DNA of 64,000 nucleotides from Anaerolineales bacterium (GCA_028278545.1 JANQED010000132.1:154874-218873), one strand, 5' to 3'; positions 16,914 through 26,068 are shown, counted from the first letter of the stretch. Notes: generated by a model from the sequence alone, not told the origin. A program made the numbers and translations.

Positions 16914-18764
16914 ATGAATAGCGCCGACGCCAATCAGCCCGCAAAACTTCACACTCGTCCGGGGGTCATGGCGAGTTTGCCCCGTCGCGAATTCATCACT
17001 TCTGAGACGACGGAAGTGACACCGCCCATGATGCAGACGGCGGGGTTCCCGATCCGCTATACGACGGCGCTGAGCAGGCTGGTCATCTGGTGTACCTCAG
17101 GATTCTCCTACCAGATGGGGATCCTTTGGGACGCAATGCGCGGGGCGAATACTGAGTCAAGACGAGCAGACCGGCTGCGCCACATCTTCGAAAACGGTGG
17201 GGGGACTTTCAGGAAGATCGGTCGCTTATTGGCGATGCGCATTGACCTGCTGCCCTGGGCATACTGCGTTGAATTATCGAAGATCATCGACGAGGTAGAA
17301 CCCTTCGCGGTCGAAGAGGCGATTGAGATGGTCGAAAGGGCTACCGGTCGCCCCCTGGTCGAGGTTTTCGCCCAATTCGACCCAGACCCGATCGTCTCTA
17401 ACTCAGTGGCCTGCGTATACCAGGCAATTCTGAACGATGGAAAGAAAGTAGCCGTAAAAGTCCGCCGACCGAAAATCGGCGAGCTGTTCATGGCTGATCT
17501 AAAGGCCCTCGACTGGCTGCTCGATATGGCGGAGTTCCTAAGCATTATACGCCCGGGTTTCACGCAAAACATCCGCCGAGAACTGCGGGAGGCCATCGAG
17601 GATGAACTGAACTTTCTGCTCGAGGCCCGGCACCAAGCCCTGTTCCGGCGCGAAGCGAAGAAATCAGGCAAAAAGTTCTTCAGCGCACCAGGCGTCTATT
17701 TCGAGCTATGCAGCTCAGAGGTCATTGTTGAGGATTTTACAGCCGGCATGTGGTTGTGGGAGCTGCTCGCTGCCATCGAACAGAATGATCAAGATGCCTT
17801 AGCCCGGGCAGAACAACTGAACATCGATCCTAAGCTGGTCGCCAAACGATTGATGTGGGTCAATTTCTGGGGCCTGGACGAACACCTGCTCTTCCGGGCA
17901 GACTTACACCCCGATGAAGTCATTGTGGGGAAAAATAGCCGGCTCACTTTCATCGACTTCAGCTCCGTAGGCGCGTTGAGCAGCGAGAAACGCCAGGCCA
18001 TGCAGCAGACCATGTTATACGCCTGGAAGAGAGACCCTCTCGAAATGGCGCAAGCCTCTATGGTGCTGCTGGAGCCCTTGCCCCCTCTCGACACCATCCA
18101 ATTCACTAAAGACTTAGAAGCTAACTACTGGCAATTCTTGTACGCCATCGAGAGCAAACATATCGAGTGGTGGGAGCGCACTTCAGCGCGTTTGTGGTTG
18201 GGCTTCGTGAAAGTGGCCCGCGAACACAACGTCACCATGAACATCCATGTGCTGCGTTTGATCCGCGCCTGTCTGCTCAACGACACCATCGCCGCGCGCC
18301 TGCACCCCAAAATCGATCATGTCCGGGAGTACCAGAAGTTTTCCAGATTTCGTGCCAAACGAGCCCGGGAACGCGTGGAAGAACGCCTGGCACAGCAACT
18401 CCAAGATGGCATCGATGGCCGAGTCTATTTGCAAATCGAAGAACTCACTGACACCAGCGAGCGCCTGTTCCGTCAGCTACAACGGGTGCTATCGACACCT
18501 GTGCTCAAGTTCAACGCTGTCCTGGATAAATCTGTATACTCCCTCTCTATCTTGTTCAGACTCATGGGCCACCTGCTCCTGATCACTTTCGCGGCACTAG
18601 GGATCACTTATGTGTGGGGGTGGATCGTTCACCAACAACCGATCGACTTCTCAAACGCCTTCGTCATGGTGCTTTCAAATCAGGCATATCTGATCATCCT
18701 TCTATTCGTGTTGATCATCAATATCCGCATGATCCTGTTCCGCCTGGGCGATAAAGATGTGTAG
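16914..18764 (+). CDS. UbiB/ABC1-family protein with degraded catalytic motifs (probable pseudokinase)
   Basis: A 616-residue protein of the atypical ABC1/ADCK/UbiB kinase family, with two C-terminal membrane helices (about 552-570 and 588-606). Compared with the adjacent paralogue, family motifs have changed. The KxGQ loop is KIGR (101-104), the HADPHPxN catalytic loop is RADLHPDE (328-335) so the metal-binding Asn becomes Glu335, and DFG is DFS (348-350). The nucleotide-contact Lys in VAVKVRRP (K182) and both Asp residues (D330, D348) remain. The overall alignment to the second gene is otherwise close, suggesting tandem duplication followed by loss of standard catalysis. It may act as an allosteric or structural partner. 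No clear Shine-Dalgarno precedes the ATG. Confidence 0.88.
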   Translation: MNSADANQPAKLHTRPGVMASLPRREFITSETTEVTPPMMQTAGFPIRYTTALSRLVIWCTSGFSYQMGILWDAMRGANTESRRADRLRHIFENGGGTFRKIGRLLAMRIDLLPWAYCVELSKIIDEVEPFAVEEAIEMVERATGRPLVEVFAQFDPDPIVSNSVACVYQAILNDGKKVAVKVRRPKIGELFMADLKALDWLLDMAEFLSIIRPGFTQNIRRELREAIEDELNFLLEARHQALFRREAKKSGKKFFSAPGVYFELCSSEVIVEDFTAGMWLWELLAAIEQNDQDALARAEQLNIDPKLVAKRLMWVNFWGLDEHLLFRADLHPDEVIVGKNSRLTFIDFSSVGALSSEKRQAMQQTMLYAWKRDPLEMAQASMVLLEPLPPLDTIQFTKDLEANYWQFLYAIESKHIEWWERTSARLWLGFVKVAREHNVTMNIHVLRLIRACLLNDTIAARLHPKIDHVREYQKFSRFRAKRARERVEERLAQQLQDGIDGRVYLQIEELTDTSERLFRQLQRVLSTPVLKFNAVLDKSVYSLSILFRLMGHLLLITFAALGITYVWGWIVHQQPIDFSNAFVMVLSNQAYLIILLFVLIINIRMILFRLGDKDV

Positions 18765-18780
18765 TGGTAAGCATTTGACG

Positions 18781-20760
18781 ATGAGCATTTCAACCGACGA
18801 AAACAGCCGCCCCAAAATGCGCAAGCGCACAAAAAAGGCCACGATTAAGGGCCTCAAAGACTGGCGCGAGCTGCGGGGTGAATCCATTGAAAGCGGAAAT
18901 GGGGCCGACGCCCGAGGCAGTGAGGGCACCAACGGCAGCGAGCGCAGCCTCGAAGACGTGATCACCAGCATCTCCAGACGAGATATCAGCTCTCAGGCGA
19001 TCAGCGATGTCTCTTTACCCGTCGTCGAGGCGCTAACTTTCAAAACCAGTCGTTTCAAAGCCCTAGGGCGTTTGTTCATCTGGCTTTTAATGATCCTTTT
19101 CTTCCTTGGGGGAAACCTTTGGGACCGTTTGCGGCGCAGGGATAGCGAAGCGCGCCGGGCGGTTCGTCTCAGGCGAGCTTTCGAGAAGGCCGGAGGCACC
19201 TTTATCAAGTTCGGCCAACAAATGGCGATGCGCATCGACCTGCTGCCCTGGGCGTACACCGTTGAACTCTCCAAAATGCTAGACCGCGTGCCGCCCTTCC
19301 CTCTCGAGCAGGCTCTCGAGATCATCGAACGCACCAACGGTCAGTCCTGGCAAGAGATCTTCGCCATCTTCGATCCGGATCCCATCGGTTCAGCCTCGAT
19401 CGCCAACGTATACCAAGCCATCTTGAAGAATGGAGAAAAAGTAGCCGTCAAGGTCCGTCGCCCCGGCATTGGTGAGCTTTTCATGGCCGATTTCAAGGTC
19501 TTCGACTGGCTGCTCGACCTGGCAGAATTTCTGACCCTGGTTCGCCCGGGATATAGCCAGAACATCCGGCGCGAATTTCAAAACACCCTGCTAGAAGAAT
19601 TAAACTTCGTTCAAGAAGCGCGCTTTCAAGATATGTTCCGGCGCAGCGCCAAAAGAACTGGCAAAGGCTTCTTCACAGCTCCGCGCATATACTTCGAATA
19701 CAGCAACCAGGAAGTGATCGTCCAAAAACATACTGCCGGAATGTGGCTCTGGGAGATCATGGCTGGTGTAGAACAACGAAACCTCGCAGCCCTCTCCAGG
19801 ATGCGAGAACTGAACATCGATCCTCGGAAGGTCGCCCAACGTCTTCTTTGGGTGAATTACTGGGGCATGCAGGAGAACCTGATCTTCCATGCTGACCCCC
19901 ATCCAGCCAATGTGATCGTCCGGCGCAACGCTAAGCTGACCTTCATCGATTTTGGCTCATGTGGATCATTCAACCGCGAACAGCGCCTGGGGCTGGAGCT
20001 GACCGCAATGGCCTCTGGGGAGAATGACGCCGAAGGCATGGCCCGCGGCACACTGAAACTCTTCGAACCGCTGCCCCCCCTGGATGTGAAAGAGTTATTC
20101 CAAGAGGCGGAGGCAGAATACACGCGGGTGTTGACGATCTTCAAAAGCAAGCATGAGCACACCGCTTGGTGGGAACGAACCTCCGTCAGGCAGTGGATGA
20201 GCTTTTTCAAGTTTTCGCGTGATCATAACATCCCGGTGGCGATCCACACCCTGAGGATGATCCGGGCAACATTACTCTACGACACAGTAGCCGTTCGCAT
20301 TTGCAAGGAAGTAGATCGGTTCGAAGAATATCTCCGCTTCCGTAGGTTTAGAGAGAAGCAAGCCAAGAAACGCGTCACCAAGAACATCGAAAATCAGTTC
20401 AGGCGCGGTCTGGATGATGCCGTTTTTCTAAGATTAGAAGAGGTCGCTAAAACGGGCGAAAAACTGCTCTATCGTACGCAAAGCTTCCTTGGCTCCCCCA
20501 TGTTCAACTTCAGCTCCCTGGTAGGCAAGTGGGTATTCACGGCCTCTTTGACCATCAAGTTCATCAGCCGAGTGCTGCTGATCACATTGTTAGGGGCTTT
20601 CATAGCCGCCAGCGTTCACCTGCTTCGCGGCCTTGATCTACAACTCACACAGATCATAAAAGAAGTGCTCAGCAACCGATTCTATCTGGCTCTTTTGGTG
20701 ATCCTGCTGGTAACCAACATCCGGCACATCTTATTTAGGCTGCGCGATCAGGAAGTTTGA
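18781..20760 (+). CDS. UbiB/ABC1-family atypical kinase
   Basis: A 659-residue protein from the ATG at 18781; an ATG at 18757 overlapping the previous stop codon is also possible. A charged N-terminal extension (about 80 residues) precedes a hydrophobic segment near 95-112. The intact family motifs follow: KFGQ (143-146), VAVKVRRP with K224, HADPHPAN (370-377) and DFG (390-392). Two membrane helices end the protein. UbiB-like proteins act at membranes as ATPases or kinases linked to isoprenoid lipid (quinone) homeostasis and lipid transport. No quinone-biosynthesis gene is nearby. The context is the acyl ligase/ACP/FHA-ABC locus, so an unusual lipid role is possible. Confidence 0.9.
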   Translation: MSISTDENSRPKMRKRTKKATIKGLKDWRELRGESIESGNGADARGSEGTNGSERSLEDVITSISRRDISSQAISDVSLPVVEALTFKTSRFKALGRLFIWLLMILFFLGGNLWDRLRRRDSEARRAVRLRRAFEKAGGTFIKFGQQMAMRIDLLPWAYTVELSKMLDRVPPFPLEQALEIIERTNGQSWQEIFAIFDPDPIGSASIANVYQAILKNGEKVAVKVRRPGIGELFMADFKVFDWLLDLAEFLTLVRPGYSQNIRREFQNTLLEELNFVQEARFQDMFRRSAKRTGKGFFTAPRIYFEYSNQEVIVQKHTAGMWLWEIMAGVEQRNLAALSRMRELNIDPRKVAQRLLWVNYWGMQENLIFHADPHPANVIVRRNAKLTFIDFGSCGSFNREQRLGLELTAMASGENDAEGMARGTLKLFEPLPPLDVKELFQEAEAEYTRVLTIFKSKHEHTAWWERTSVRQWMSFFKFSRDHNIPVAIHTLRMIRATLLYDTVAVRICKEVDRFEEYLRFRRFREKQAKKRVTKNIENQFRRGLDDAVFLRLEEVAKTGEKLLYRTQSFLGSPMFNFSSLVGKWVFTASLTIKFISRVLLITLLGAFIAASVHLLRGLDLQLTQIIKEVLSNRFYLALLVILLVTNIRHILFRLRDQEV

Positions 20761-20786
20761 GAAGAGACCGAATCGGTTTTGCGCAA

Positions 20787-21656
20787 TCAGGCTTGCACAA
20801 AAGTACCGTTGCGCAAGTCGATGAAGGCCTGCTGGATCTCTTCTTGAGTATTCATCACAAACGGGCCATAAGGAACGATGGGCTCCTGGAAGGGAGCACC
20901 TGCCATGAGCATAAACCTGACCGGTGAATCTACCCCTGTTTGTACGACTACCTGGTCACCATCATCAAAAACAACCATGGATACCGCCTCGATGAACTCT
21001 TCAGGCCCATCCCCTTCAGCACCAAAACGCCCCTTCCCTTCGAAGATATAGGCAACAGCGCTGTGCCCAGGTGATACTGAGAACTGCATCTCCAAGTCAG
21101 GCTCGAGGGTCACATCCATGTATAGCGGTCGGGCAGCAATCTCGGTCACGGGGCCGGTAACGCCATCATACTCACCCGCAACAACACGAACCTTCATGCC
21201 ATCTCTTTCCAGTGTTGGGATGCTATCGGCGATGACTTCCTGATAACGCGGCTGACTCATCTTCTGCGCCGCAGGCAAGTTGACCCACAACTGAAAACCA
21301 TTAATGACACCATCGGGGCCGCGCTGGGGCATCTCTTCGTGCATAATGCCGCGGCCGCTGGTCATCCATTGCACATCGCCAGGGCCAATGACCCCCATAT
21401 TGCCGAGACTATCGCGATGGCGAACGTTACCCTCCAGCATATACGTCACCGTTTCGATGCCGCGATGTGGATGGGTAGGAAAACCGACCGGAGGGCCTTG
21501 AATGGGATCGTTGAAGGCGAAATGGTCGAAGAGCAGGAATGGGTCGTACAGGTTTTCCCGGCTGGGGCCAAAGGAGCGCAACAGCCGCACTCCCGCGCCT
21601 TCGATGACCATTTGTGGCCTGATCAATTGTTTCACTTTTCGAGGTTGCCTGTCCAT
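20787..21656 (-). CDS. Pirin family protein
   Basis: A 289-residue bicupin. The N-terminal cupin carries the metal ligands in HPHRGIETVTYMLEG (His, His) with a later His in NVRHRDS and Glu in GIMHEEMP, matching the pirin iron site. The C-terminal half (about 165-289) is the second, metal-free cupin. Pirins bind Fe; some act as quercetin 2,3-dioxygenases, others as redox-sensing regulators. AGGA precedes the ATG. It is convergent with the UbiB genes and upstream of the selenoprotein on the same strand. A redox role alongside peroxiredoxin is possible but unproven. Confidence 0.92.
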   Translation of the reverse strand: MDRQPRKVKQLIRPQMVIEGAGVRLLRSFGPSRENLYDPFLLFDHFAFNDPIQGPPVGFPTHPHRGIETVTYMLEGNVRHRDSLGNMGVIGPGDVQWMTSGRGIMHEEMPQRGPDGVINGFQLWVNLPAAQKMSQPRYQEVIADSIPTLERDGMKVRVVAGEYDGVTGPVTEIAARPLYMDVTLEPDLEMQFSVSPGHSAVAYIFEGKGRFGAEGDGPEEFIEAVSMVVFDDGDQVVVQTGVDSPVRFMLMAGAPFQEPIVPYGPFVMNTQEEIQQAFIDLRNGTFVQA

Positions 21657-21843
21657 AACAAAAATTCCTGTGCCTAATCGGATAATGTTTATCTTATTCT
21701 ACCCTAACCAGACAACAGGAAACCAATATTGTTTACCTTTTGTGGTAAAGCAAAAGACTTGGGGAGCGTAAAATCAGACTCAGTTGAAGCTTTATGAGCC
21801 GGAACTGACTTTCAGCATCACTTTGTCAATACAGATACTCGAT

Positions 21844-22593
21844 TTAATTCTCTAAGAGCAGTTCCGCCATTCTCGCCGGCTTCCAATCCACCACGATAGT
21901 GCCGTCGATATCAAATGTCGGGGTAACCAGGTTGCCATCGGCCCACTTACGCACCTGATAGGCCGCATGTTTGTTGAGGACTACGTCCACTTCTTGAAAC
22001 TCGATCTGGTTCTCCGAGAACCAAACTCGCGCCTTGCGGCAACCCGGACACCAGCTATTGCAGTACATCACCACACCGCCCTGGGGAAGTTCTTCATAAG
22101 CTGTTTCCTGAGCGGGGGCTTTCGATGCAACGTCAGGGTCGATACGCGCCAATTCAGCAAACAGCACTTCGTTGCTGGGCTGTTTGTCGATATCGTGGAT
22201 ATCGATATATTGGATGACACCTTCTTTATCAATGATGAAGATCGCGCGTTCAGATTTGCCATCTGAGCGCAGAACGCCATATTGCTCCGCAACCTCGCCA
22301 TGGGGCCAAAAATCGCTCAACAGCGGATAGGATATCTCATTGAGGCTTTCAGCCCAAGCCTGTAAACAGGGTACGTGATCAACGCTGATGCCCAGAACCT
22401 GGACATTCATCTCCGTGAACTTGGCGTATTCAGCCTCGTACGACGGAATCTGACCCGTTCATATGGGGGTCCAGGCCAAAGGGAAAAAAGCGAGCACAAC
22501 GGTCTTGCCCTGCAAGTCGCTGAGCCGCACATCTGTGTTCAAATGGCTAGGAAGTTCGAAATCAGGCGCACTATCGCCAACTCTTAAAATCAT
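21844..22593 (-). CDS. Selenocysteine-containing peroxiredoxin-glutaredoxin fusion
   Basis: A 249-residue reading frame if the TGA at 22461-22459 is decoded. Residues 1-160 form an AhpC/TSA peroxiredoxin: VGDSAPDFELPS, then AFFPLAWTPI-U-TGQIPSYEAEY. The TGA (codon 45) falls exactly where peroxiredoxins have the peroxidatic Cys (TxxC). Residues 170-249 form a glutaredoxin/thioredoxin-like domain with CPGC at 182-185 and the cis-Pro in VTPTF near 225. Homology is continuous on both sides of the TGA. The ATG at 22593 has AAAGGAGA upstream; an internal ATG at 22410 would discard the active site. SelB is encoded at 48468-50396. The enzyme would reduce peroxides through Sec, with the fused domain as reductant. 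A nonsense mutation is the less likely alternative. Confidence 0.9.
22430..22453 (-). promoter_or_regulatory. SECIS-like hairpin after the Sec TGA
   Basis: Five bases after the TGA the mRNA can pair UCAG with CUGA, CC with GG and UC with GA, with AUU and G bulges, closing on the apical loop GUAC. The loop G is 18 bases from the TGA, inside the range known for bacterial SECIS elements. A GU in the apical loop and bulged bases below it are the recognised SelB-binding features. A shorter CGU/ACG triloop alternative also exposes GU. Confidence 0.7.
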
Positions 22594-22850
22594 AGTCGTG
22601 GGTCTCCTTTCATCTCACCCACATATTATTCATATTCAACCGAAAAAAGCAACCCCTTCCTTCAAACCATTCACGACCTGCTTAAGATCGCGTGCAATCA
22701 TTTACCGCAAAGTGCACAAAGCTCGCAGAGATTTTTAAGATTTTCTCAGCGTCCCCATGGGCCGCACAGCGTTTGTGGCCCTAGCGGCGAAACCACTTTG
22801 CTCACCTCAGCAAGACGTCCGATGAAACGGAGCTGCCTTCACCAAAGATA

Positions 22851-23783
22851 TCAAATGCCCCCCTCCTCCGGTATGCTCTGGATATCGTAAGGCGTGCGCT
22901 GATAAACATAGTAATTCAACCAATTAGAATACAGCAAGTGGGCGTGCCCACGCCATTGTACGAAGGGAGGCTTGCTGGGGTCATCGTGGAGAAAGTAATT
23001 ACGCGGCGGTTCGACGGTGATCCCTTTTCCAACATCACGTTCGTATTCGTGTTTCAAGGTCAGTGGTTCATATTCTGAGTGCCCAGTCACATAGACCTGC
23101 CTGCGATCTTTGGAGACAACGATATAGACCCCGGCATCATCGGAGACAGACAAGATATCCAGGTCTGGGACTTTCTCAATATCTTCCCGACGTATCTCAG
23201 TATATCGGGAATGTGGCGCGTAGAATAGATCGTCAAAGCCGCGTAGAAGCATGGTATGCCGCCTCAAGACGCGATGCTTGAACACCCCAGAGACCTTTTG
23301 CGGGATGGCATATTTGGGAATACCATGCCGGTGATAAAGCCCCGCCTGGGCGGCCCAACAAATGTTAAACGTCGAGAACACATGGGTATCGGACCAATCG
23401 AAAATCGCCTTGAGCTCCTGCCAGTAATCAACATCTTCGAACGCCAGATGCTCCACGGGAGCCCCGGTGACTACCAATCCATCAAACTTCTCATCTCTGA
23501 TTTCATCGAAATAACGGTAATGAGCCAGCAAGTGCTCAGCCGGGGTATTCACCGCCTGGTGAGAGCTTGTGTGAAGCAGCGTGACCTCTACCTGCAAAGC
23601 GGTATTGGCCAACAGGCGCAGGAGCTGGGTCTCGGTGGCGATCTTGGTCGGCATCAGGTTTAGAATGGCGATCCTCAAAGCGCGGATATCCTGGGAGAGG
23701 GCGCGCGTTTCCTTCATCACAAAGATGTTTTCACTTTCCAAAACGGCTTTGGCAGGTAGAGATTCAGGGATGATTACGGGCAT
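22851..23783 (-). CDS. metA: Homoserine O-acetyltransferase (MetA family)
   Basis: A 310-residue class I glutamine amidotransferase-fold acyltransferase. The catalytic Cys is C142 in NICWAAQAG, with His and Glu in the later [12 protein letters not shown] and HSEYEP segments. Residue 111 is Glu ([12 protein letters not shown]); published structural work on this family shows Glu111 selects acetyl-CoA while Gly111 selects succinyl-CoA. It should therefore make O-acetylhomoserine, the substrate of the enzyme encoded ten bases upstream (metY). AAGGAGAG precedes the ATG. The two genes form a methionine-synthesis operon. Confidence 0.94.
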   Translation of the reverse strand: MPVIIPESLPAKAVLESENIFVMKETRALSQDIRALRIAILNLMPTKIATETQLLRLLANTALQVEVTLLHTSSHQAVNTPAEHLLAHYRYFDEIRDEKFDGLVVTGAPVEHLAFEDVDYWQELKAIFDWSDTHVFSTFNICWAAQAGLYHRHGIPKYAIPQKVSGVFKHRVLRRHTMLLRGFDDLFYAPHSRYTEIRREDIEKVPDLDILSVSDDAGVYIVVSKDRRQVYVTGHSEYEPLTLKHEYERDVGKGITVEPPRNYFLHDDPSKPPFVQWRGHAHLLYSNWLNYYVYQRTPYDIQSIPEEGGI

Positions 23784-23793
23784 GAGGCTCTCC

Positions 23794-25080
23794 TTATGAG
23801 AGTGCTTGATCCAGATCCCAGAGAATGTCGGCGATATCCTCGATACCGACGCTCAGGCGGATGAAATCTGGCGAGACGCCGGCGCGGGCGAGCTGCTCCT
23901 CGGAGAGCTGGCTGTGAGTTGTGCTGGCGGGGTGGATCGCCAGGCTATGACTGTCCCCAACGTTGGCCAGATGGGTGATCAATTGCAAATTGTCGATGAA
24001 TCTGGCGCCCGCTTCCCTGCCTCCCTTGACTCCAAACCCCAGCACGCCCCCCGCGCCTCCCGGGAGATATTTTCGCGCCTTCTGATAATCAGGGTGGCTC
24101 GGTAAGCCGGGATAGGTCACCCAACTGACGTTAGGATGGCCTTCCAAAAATGCCGCCACCTGCAGGGCGTTCTGGACGTGGCGCTCCATGCGTAAACTGA
24201 GGGTCTCTAATCCCTGAGTAAGCAGCCAGGAATTGAAAGGGGCCTGGCAGGCGCCAATATCCCGCAGGATTTGCGCCCGGGCCTTGGTGATGAAAGCCAA
24301 TTCGCCCAAATCGGCATACACCAGGCCATGATAACCTGGGTCAGGGGTGGTGAAATTTGGGAAGCGCTCACTGGCCGCCCAATCAAATCTCCCACCATCG
24401 ACCAGCACGCCCCCGATGGTGGTACCGTGCCCGCCAATGAATTTGGTCGCAGAATGCACCACGATGTCTGCACCCCATTCGAATGGCCGGCAGAGATAGG
24501 GTGTAGCGAACGTGTTATCGATCACCACTGGGATACCGTACTCCTGAGCTATCTCCGATACTTCCTCAAATGGGAAGACATTGATGCGCGGGTTTCCCAG
24601 GGTCTCACCCCAGATCATTTTCGTATTCGGTTTGATCGCCCGGCGGAAGTTTTCTGGATCGCCAGGGTCTACGAAGGTGGTCTCGATGCCAATGCGCGGG
24701 AAAGTATAGTGAAACTGGCTGATCGTACCTCCATAAAGTGTTGAGGCAGAAACGATATGATCCCCCGCACTGCACAGGGTGAGCACAATTATGGTCTGAG
24801 CGGCATGACCCGAGCTGGCTGCCAGGGCACCAGAACCACCTTCGAGGTCCGCCATGCGCTTCTCGAAGACATCGCTGGTGGGATTCATAATCCGGGTGTA
24901 GATATTGCCCTGTTCTTCCAATGAGAACAACCGCGCCGCGTAATCCGTGCTCTCAAAGACATAGGATGACGTCTGATATATCGGCACCACGCTGGAACCA
25001 GTGGTAGGGTCCGGCCCCTGTCCGGCGTGCAACTGGCGGGTATCGAAACCGAATTGGCGTTCTGAAGTTTTGGGTGACAT
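23794..25080 (-). CDS. metY: O-acetylhomoserine sulfhydrylase (MetY-like)
   Basis: A 428-residue Cys/Met-metabolism PLP enzyme. The cofactor lysine is K213 in [12 protein letters not shown]. Other family blocks are [22 protein letters not shown] and [18 protein letters not shown]. The length and sequence fit O-acetylhomoserine aminocarboxypropyltransferase, which makes homocysteine directly from sulfide. GGAGGAACTCAAC leads to the ATG. It precedes metA, whose Glu111 predicts the matching O-acetyl substrate. A 265-base untranslated leader with an intrinsic terminator precedes the gene, suggesting premature-termination control. Confidence 0.94.
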   Translation of the reverse strand: MSPKTSERQFGFDTRQLHAGQGPDPTTGSSVVPIYQTSSYVFESTDYAARLFSLEEQGNIYTRIMNPTSDVFEKRMADLEGGSGALAASSGHAAQTIIVLTLCSAGDHIVSASTLYGGTISQFHYTFPRIGIETTFVDPGDPENFRRAIKPNTKMIWGETLGNPRINVFPFEEVSEIAQEYGIPVVIDNTFATPYLCRPFEWGADIVVHSATKFIGGHGTTIGGVLVDGGRFDWAASERFPNFTTPDPGYHGLVYADLGELAFITKARAQILRDIGACQAPFNSWLLTQGLETLSLRMERHVQNALQVAAFLEGHPNVSWVTYPGLPSHPDYQKARKYLPGGAGGVLGFGVKGGREAGARFIDNLQLITHLANVGDSHSLAIHPASTTHSQLSEEQLARAGVSPDFIRLSVGIEDIADILWDLDQALS

Positions 25081-25151
25081 GTTGAGTTCCTCCGGGCTAT
25101 ATAAAATGATGAGAATTACGACCAGTTCGAGCGAATTACGCTCCCTGGCAC

Positions 25152-25213
25152 AAAAAAGCGGCGGACAGCCATCTCGAAATCCATTTGGATTTTGCGGGAA
25201 AGCTGTCCGCCGC
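25152..25213 (-). terminator. Intrinsic terminator in the metY leader (attenuator)
   Basis: On the minus strand a 12-bp perfect stem, GCGGCGGACAGC with GCTGTCCGCCGC, encloses a smaller AAATCC/GGATTT hairpin and is followed by TTTTTT. It lies about 70 bases before the metY ATG and after the leader, so it would stop transcription before the gene unless an alternative fold forms. Confidence 0.85.
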
Positions 25214-25345
25214 CTTGCAGGGTCGATCCTAAGAGTTTAGACGCTGAATGCTACCGGTTCAACGCCACCTCCAGGCGGAAGGCACAGTCCCCGCCCAGGA
25301 CATGACCATGCTTGAAAAACACACGGTGGTGAAAAGTCTATTTTG
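25214..25345 (-). promoter_or_regulatory. Structured metY leader RNA of unidentified class
   Basis: Upstream of the terminator, the minus strand holds two further hairpins: GGCGG/CCGCC (25274-25295) and GGCGTTGAA/TTCAGCGTC with a nine-base loop (25240-25266). The layout of structured sensor region followed by terminator is that of a riboswitch or T-box attenuator for methionine. I do not see the SAM-I core or the T-box sequence, so the class is unknown. Confidence 0.5.
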
Positions 25346-25380
25346 TGACATTGGGCCAATCTTATTGGTGTCGTCCGTAT

Positions 25381-25409
25381 TTGTCAAGAGGGTTGATGTT
25401 GTTTATAAT
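25381..25409 (+). promoter_or_regulatory. Strong sigma70-type promoter of the bacterioferritin gene
   Basis: TTGTCA at 25381-25386 and a consensus TATAAT at 25404-25409, with optimal 17-base spacing. It drives the bacterioferritin gene, giving a leader of about 30 bases with AAAGGAGAC before the ATG. Confidence 0.85.
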
Positions 25410-25446
25410 CTTTGTGTTTCACCCAACCGATAAAGGAGACCCCAAA

Positions 25447-25944
25447 ATGCACGAAAGAAGTATCGAACTACTCAATAAAGCAGCCGCAGACGAGTTGTCG
25501 GCCGTTCACCAATACATGTACTTCCACTTCCATTGTGAAGATCAAGGATACGACCTGCTGGCAGGCCTGTTCATCAGAACCGCCATCGAGGAGATGGACC
25601 ATATCGAACGCTGCGCTGAGCGAATCCTGTTCCTGGGCGGCGATGTAGAAATGGTGGCCTCTATGGAAGTTCAAAAAATCCACGATGTCAAGGAAATGTT
25701 GAAGTTAGCAAGGCAGATGGAAGAGGACAGCGCCCGAGATTACAACATTTGGGCTAACGAATGCTCTGCCAACGCGGATGCTGCTTCCAGGAAAGTTTTC
25801 GAAGGACTCGTCGATGATGAAGAGCGCCATTTCGACCAATACGATACAGAGATGGTGAACATCGATAAGTTCGGTGAGCGCTATCTGGCATTGCAATCCA
25901 TAGAGCGCAGCAAGAGCATGGCCGCGGCAACCGGAGAAGAATAA
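25447..25944 (+). CDS. bfr: Bacterioferritin-type iron storage protein
   Basis: A 165-residue four-helix ferritin-like protein. Di-iron ligand positions appear in DELSAVHQYMYFHFHC (helix A), AIEEMDHIERCAERI (helix B, the ExxH pair), and FEGLVDDEERHFDQYD (helix D, ExxH). These match bacterioferritin/DPS-like ferroxidase centres. The start at 25447 has AAAGGAGAC upstream; an upstream in-frame extension overlaps the promoter and is rejected. It oxidises Fe(II) and stores the ferric core, also lowering Fenton chemistry. It is a monocistronic gene ended by a hairpin terminator. It is divergent from the metY leader. Heme binding cannot be confirmed from sequence here. Confidence 0.9.
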   Translation: MHERSIELLNKAAADELSAVHQYMYFHFHCEDQGYDLLAGLFIRTAIEEMDHIERCAERILFLGGDVEMVASMEVQKIHDVKEMLKLARQMEEDSARDYNIWANECSANADAASRKVFEGLVDDEERHFDQYDTEMVNIDKFGERYLALQSIERSKSMAAATGEE

Positions 25945-26068
25945 CCGCTTTTCAACCAGCCACGCCACGCTTGCTGTACGCGCTTTCAGCGGCGCGCTCC
26001 GCCAAATGGGGCGCTTTGCTGATTATTTGGCCTGTTCGGCTGGAAAGGCATTGCAACTGAAGTCAACC

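Noticed and set aside
21844..22410. A 188-residue protein starting at an internal ATG as a complete gene
   Set aside because: It would lack the peroxidatic residue and the first strand of the fold. The upstream frame has a good ribosome site, full homology and only a Sec-type TGA between.
25081..25345. SAM-I riboswitch or T-box upstream of metY
   Set aside because: The SAM-I GGAxGGGA/GATGAAACCCGGCAACC-like core and the T-box TGGNACCGCG are both absent; only an unclassified structured leader can be claimed.
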